From Mesocentrotus franciscanus (taxonomy: Eukaryota > Echinodermata > Echinoidea > Camarodonta > Strongylocentrotidae), in NCBI GenBank assembly GCA_037976565.1, contig CP137674.1, positions 31,589,047-31,653,046 of the forward strand: a stretch of DNA of 64,000 nucleotides. Reading direction: 5' to 3'. The translations under genes and the position numbers were made by a program. The notes under the pieces are model-generated. The model worked only from the letters and a program-made list of their open reading frames with translations. It ran no database searches and was not told where the DNA came from. Below, in pieces: positions 60,583 through 64,000 of the stretch; within the stretch, counting starts at the first letter, position 1, and each line of letters begins with the position of its first letter.

Positions 60583-60632
60583 GTATTCATTATGCTTTTA
60601 TAAACACAGTCACGACAGGAAACATGGAAATT
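60583..60632 (+). CDS. Second exon of the unknown membrane or secreted protein
   Basis: After acceptor TTGTCATTTTTAG the 50-base exon continues the frame from 59767 as (I)GIHYAFINTVTTGNMEI and ends at donor GTGAGT in phase 0. Together the two exons give 38 residues. Further exons should lie beyond the hAT element or the window. Acceptor-like sites at about 60760 and 60833 would add only a few residues before a stop, so a very short protein cannot be excluded. Confidence 0.45.
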
Positions 60633-60890
60633 GTGAGTATTTTGAGGGCTGTTCTAAAGAATAAAGCCGATTTACCTTGCAACAAGAATATATTTTTGAC
60701 AAACCGAAGGCGTACGTTCGCCGGATAACTTCTCGGTATTTAACTTCATTTTTCTGTCTCAGAAAACTTTTTAATGGTAGGAATATGCTGTTATGTATCT
60801 TTACATTCCAATATTACCTTTCCTCTACCCCAGCGGAATTTTTGCTTGCCTCAAGTTTATTAGTAGACATAAAAAATTGTGCATTCGCTC

Positions 60891-63800
60891 CACTGGCGTA
60901 CCTGAGGGGGCAGGGGCAGAGTGCCCCCTGACGGGCTCCAGGGAAAAAAAGAAAAAGTGGGGAAGGGGAAAGGAAAAAAGGGGAAAGAGAAAAAAAGGGA
61001 AAGAAAAGAAAAGAAAGGAAAGGAAAGAAAAGAAATAAGGAAAAGGGAAAGAAAAACAAGAAAAGAAAGAAAGAAAGAGAAAAAGAAAAAAGGAAAAGGA
61101 AAGAAAAAAGGAAGAAGAAGAAAAAGGAAGAAGAAGAGAAAGGGAAGAAAAGGGAAAAGAAAAGAAAGAAAGAAAAAATGGGAAATTAAAAAAAAAGACC
61201 ATGGCCGTACGCACCGGGGGCAGTTGAGCCCAGATATGTTGAAAACGTACAGTTTTTTTCCGAAAATGTTTAACAAAGCTCACAAGTAGTGTAGGCCTAT
61301 ACCAAATCCTTCAATTCTACTTTTGAAATGCAAAAGTACCCTCATGACCAGTTTGGTCGCTCGAACTCCCTCATCACTCCTTTCGCTTTTGAGTTTCTTC
61401 GAAAACTTTTTACGCATCTTTCCCTCCCCACCAGAAAAATATTCCGCATACGGCCCTGAAAAGACAAATGAAAATAGGAAAATATAAGTGATATAACAAA
61501 TTCGAAACTATTCGCTGGCGCGTTCCCCTGAAAAAAGAAAAGGATTAGCATTGCCTAAAATACAATTGTGCCTGCCCCGACGGTCCCCGACCTTCAACGA
61601 TGGCAACAATAACACCCAATTTATGAACCAAATGTTACTAAAAGAGACTAATTCATTTTTTCTCGCTCGCTACGCTCGCTCGCGAATAAATGGAATAGAC
61701 ATTGCTTTGAAAACAATTGTGCCCACCCTTGACCTGCAACAATATCATTAAAAATGGAAGTGTTTTTTCGCCCTCTCGCCAAAAAGGAATTGATATCGCG
61801 TTAAACGCAATTGCGCCCATCCCGACCTGCACCAATAAAAACAAGTTTATGTATTAATTTCTATTAAAAGAGAATTGATTTTTTTTGCTTGCTCGCTATG
61901 CTCGCTCGCCAAAATGGAATTGACATTTCTAACAAAATATGTGCGCCCCTTGCCTGCAACAATAATCCCAGTAAATAAGTACCAAAGTGATTGATATATG
62001 AGTTGATTTGTGTCACCCCGACCTGCAACATAAAGATCTATGTTTATATACCAATTATCATTGAAAGAAAAGAGTATTTTTGCTCGCTCGCTATACGCTC
62101 ACTCCCAAATATGTAATTAACATCGCCTTAAGCGCGATTGTGCTTGCCCCAACTTGCAGCAAATCAGTAAAAAAAAAATAATAATAAGGCCTCGACCTGC
62201 TAGGGTAGATGTTAATCTATGTTCCAATCATCATAAGACAATTATATTTTACGCTCGCTAGCCGAATGGAATTAACATCATCTTAAAACATGATCGTGTC
62301 CACTCCAACCTGCAACAAAAACTTAAGTTTACGTACCAATTATTATTTTCGAAAGAATAGTGTATTTTCCAGCTTGGTTCGAGCTTGCTCGCCATAATGG
62401 AATTAACATCGCCTTTATGATTTTGCCCGCCCTGACCTGCAACAATAAACCAAGTTCATGTACTAATCAACATTAAAAGAAAATTGATTTTTTTTTACCC
62501 TCTCTTGCTACGCTGTCTTTACAATTAACATCGCCAACAAACCTACAACAAATTACCAGTTAATAATTATGTACCAAACGTTATTCAAAGAATATTTGGT
62601 TTGCTCGCTAGCTACGCTCCTCGCCAAAATGGAATTAACATCACCTTAAACATGATTGTGTAAGCCCCGACCTGCAACAAAAAACCTGAAAATAATGTAC
62701 CAATCATCATTAAAAAAATTTACGCTCGCTCGCCAAAATAGAAGTAACATCGCTTTTACTATAAATCACGCTTGTGCCCGCCCCCAACATGGAACAATGA
62801 AACCAAGTTTATGTACCATGTTCTCACTAAAGTAAAAGAGACGTGATTTTTTTCGCTTGCTCGCCGAAGTGGAATTATGCTTACATTACTAACAAATGTG
62901 CCCGCCACTGACCTGCTACAATATCATTAAAAAGAGTGGGGTTTTTTTTTGCATGCCCGCCAAAATGGGATTGACATTGGCTTAAACATGATTGTACCCA
63001 CCCCCGACCTGCACCAATTCATTGAGGACAATTGAACCAAGTTTAATTGGCAATTATTAAAACAAGAAGCGATTTTGTTTCTTGCTCGCTACGCTCGTTC
63101 GCCAAAATGAAATTAACATCGCTAACGTGCCCGCCCCAACCTGCAACAACCAGTTAATAATTATGTACCAAACGTTATTCAAAGAAGTTTTGGTGTGCTC
63201 GCTCGCCAAAATGGAATTAACATCACCTTAGACATGATTGTGTAAGCCCTGACCTGCAACAAAAAACCTGAAATTTATGAACCAATTATCATTACAAAAA
63301 TTTTGCTCGCTCGCTACGCTCGCTCGCCAAAATAGAAATAACATCGCTTTTAATAATCACTTCCCTGTCATGGAACAATGAAACCAAGTTTATGTACCAT
63401 GTTCACAATAAAAGAGAAGTTTTTTTCGCTCGCTACGCTCACTAGCAAGCTCGTGGAATTATGTGCCCACCACTGACCTGCTACAATATCATTAAAAAGA
63501 AATGTAGGGGTTGCCTGCCCGCCAAAATGGGATTGCCTTAAACACGATTGTGCCCGCCCCGACCTGCAACAATGAAACAAATTTTATATAGCAATTCATT
63601 GAGAGAAAGGTGTATTTTCGCTCGCTAGCTAAAATGGGTGTAAAATCACCCTAAACACAATATTGTTCCCGCACCCGGTATGGGACAATTGAACCAAGTT
63701 TAAGTGGCGATTATTAAAAAAGAAGTGATTTTTTTCTTGCTCGCTACGCCTCGCTTGCAAAAATGAAATTAACGTCGCTAACAAATGAATGTGCCCACCC

Positions 63801-63952
63801 CGACTTGCAACAATACCAGTTTATATACCAAACATTACTTAAAGATATTTTTTGCTCGCTCGCTCGCCAGAAGTGAAAATTTGCATCGCCTTTTTTGTTT
63901 TGTTTCGGTCGCTTGCCCCCTCCCCTGACGGAGTACCCCAGATACGCCACTG
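60891..63952. mobile_element. Large hAT element made of a degenerate tandem array
   Basis: ATTCGCTC is duplicated exactly on both sides (60883-60890 and 63953-63960). The ends are CACTGGCGTACCTG on the left and the inverse of CAGTGGCGTATCTG on the right. CAGTGGCG-type ends with 8-bp duplications are typical of hAT transposons. It is 3062 bp. A purine tract (60940-61190) is followed from about 61650 to 63900 by roughly 19 diverged units of 80-170 bp. Each unit runs CGCTCGCTACGCTCGC, CCAAAATGGAATTAACATCG, TTGTGCCCGCCCCGACCTGC, AACAAT, then an A/T-rich part. No transposase is visible. Confidence 0.9.
60940..61190. repeat. Purine (GGAAA-like) tract inside the hAT element
   Basis: About 250 bp of almost pure A/G on the plus strand. 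Open frames over it on both strands are Lys/Glu/Arg or Phe/Leu/Ser runs and are artefacts of composition. Confidence 0.95.
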
Positions 63953-64000
63953 ATTCGCTCCCCTTCGACTTTCGCTGTGGACTGCGAGTGTGAGCTGAAC

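Larger units (their letters stand above)
60633..64000. other. Candidate intron or downstream region dominated by a hAT element
   Basis: 250 bp of unique sequence is followed by the hAT element at 60891-63952 and 48 bp to the window edge. I see no credible exon inside the element. Open frames at 60814-61289 arise from a purine tract. Confidence 0.5.

Noticed and set aside
60814..61289. Several overlapping 80-150 codon frames on both strands
   Set aside because: They all cover a 250-bp purine tract inside a hAT element and translate to Lys/Glu/Arg or Phe/Leu/Ser runs.
1..64000. Bacterial-type features (operons, CRISPR arrays, insertion sequences, Shine-Dalgarno sites)
   Set aside because: Spliced genes, a eukaryotic tRNA lacking encoded CCA, and eukaryotic transposon classes show this is nuclear animal DNA. 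The tandem arrays lack the regular repeat-spacer form of CRISPR.

Overview
The window is AT-rich eukaryotic genomic DNA from a metazoan. It has split genes with GT/AG introns, one cytosolic tRNA-Ala gene, many small inverted-repeat transposons, CT/AC microsatellites, and a very high frequency of the palindromic word TACATGTA. The transposon mix and word usage suggest a marine invertebrate deuterostome, most likely an echinoderm of sea-urchin type. That assignment is an inference from general impression, not a search.

Layout. 1-42263 appears to be one long minus-strand gene region. It holds a coding exon cut by the left edge (1-284), a possible internal alternative first exon (20035-20121), and an N-terminal SAM-domain exon (41928-42263). 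The rest reads as intron packed with repeats. 42264-43737 is a compact head-to-head interval leading to a plus-strand candidate first exon (43738-43856), with a tRNA-Ala(CGC) gene further on (45600-45671). A complete seven-exon plus-strand gene for an R3HDM4-like R3H-domain protein lies at 48891-54969 (282 aa) and is followed by several kb of 3'UTR or intergenic DNA. At 59704 a further plus-strand gene starts; its first two exons encode a short hydrophobic N-terminus and it runs towards the right edge.

Mobile DNA is the dominant content. Two elements have perfect 8-bp target-site duplications and hAT-type ends: 46848-48198 and 60891-63952. Both lack any transposase and consist almost wholly of degenerate internal tandem repeats, and they share sub-repeats with each other. 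A third hAT-type element (11700-12389, perfect 8-bp duplication) sits beside a decayed non-LTR reverse-transcriptase fragment. Smaller elements carry TTAA, TA, TAA or 6-bp duplications. A short palindromic hairpin with arms like GAGCCAGAAGGGCATTAAC recurs at six dispersed loci and, in diverged form, inside a four-copy tandem array.

The only protein assigned to a family with high confidence is R3HDM4. The SAM-domain exon is secure as a domain, but the gene is not named. The remaining exons are supported by splice signals, open frame and matching intron phase only.
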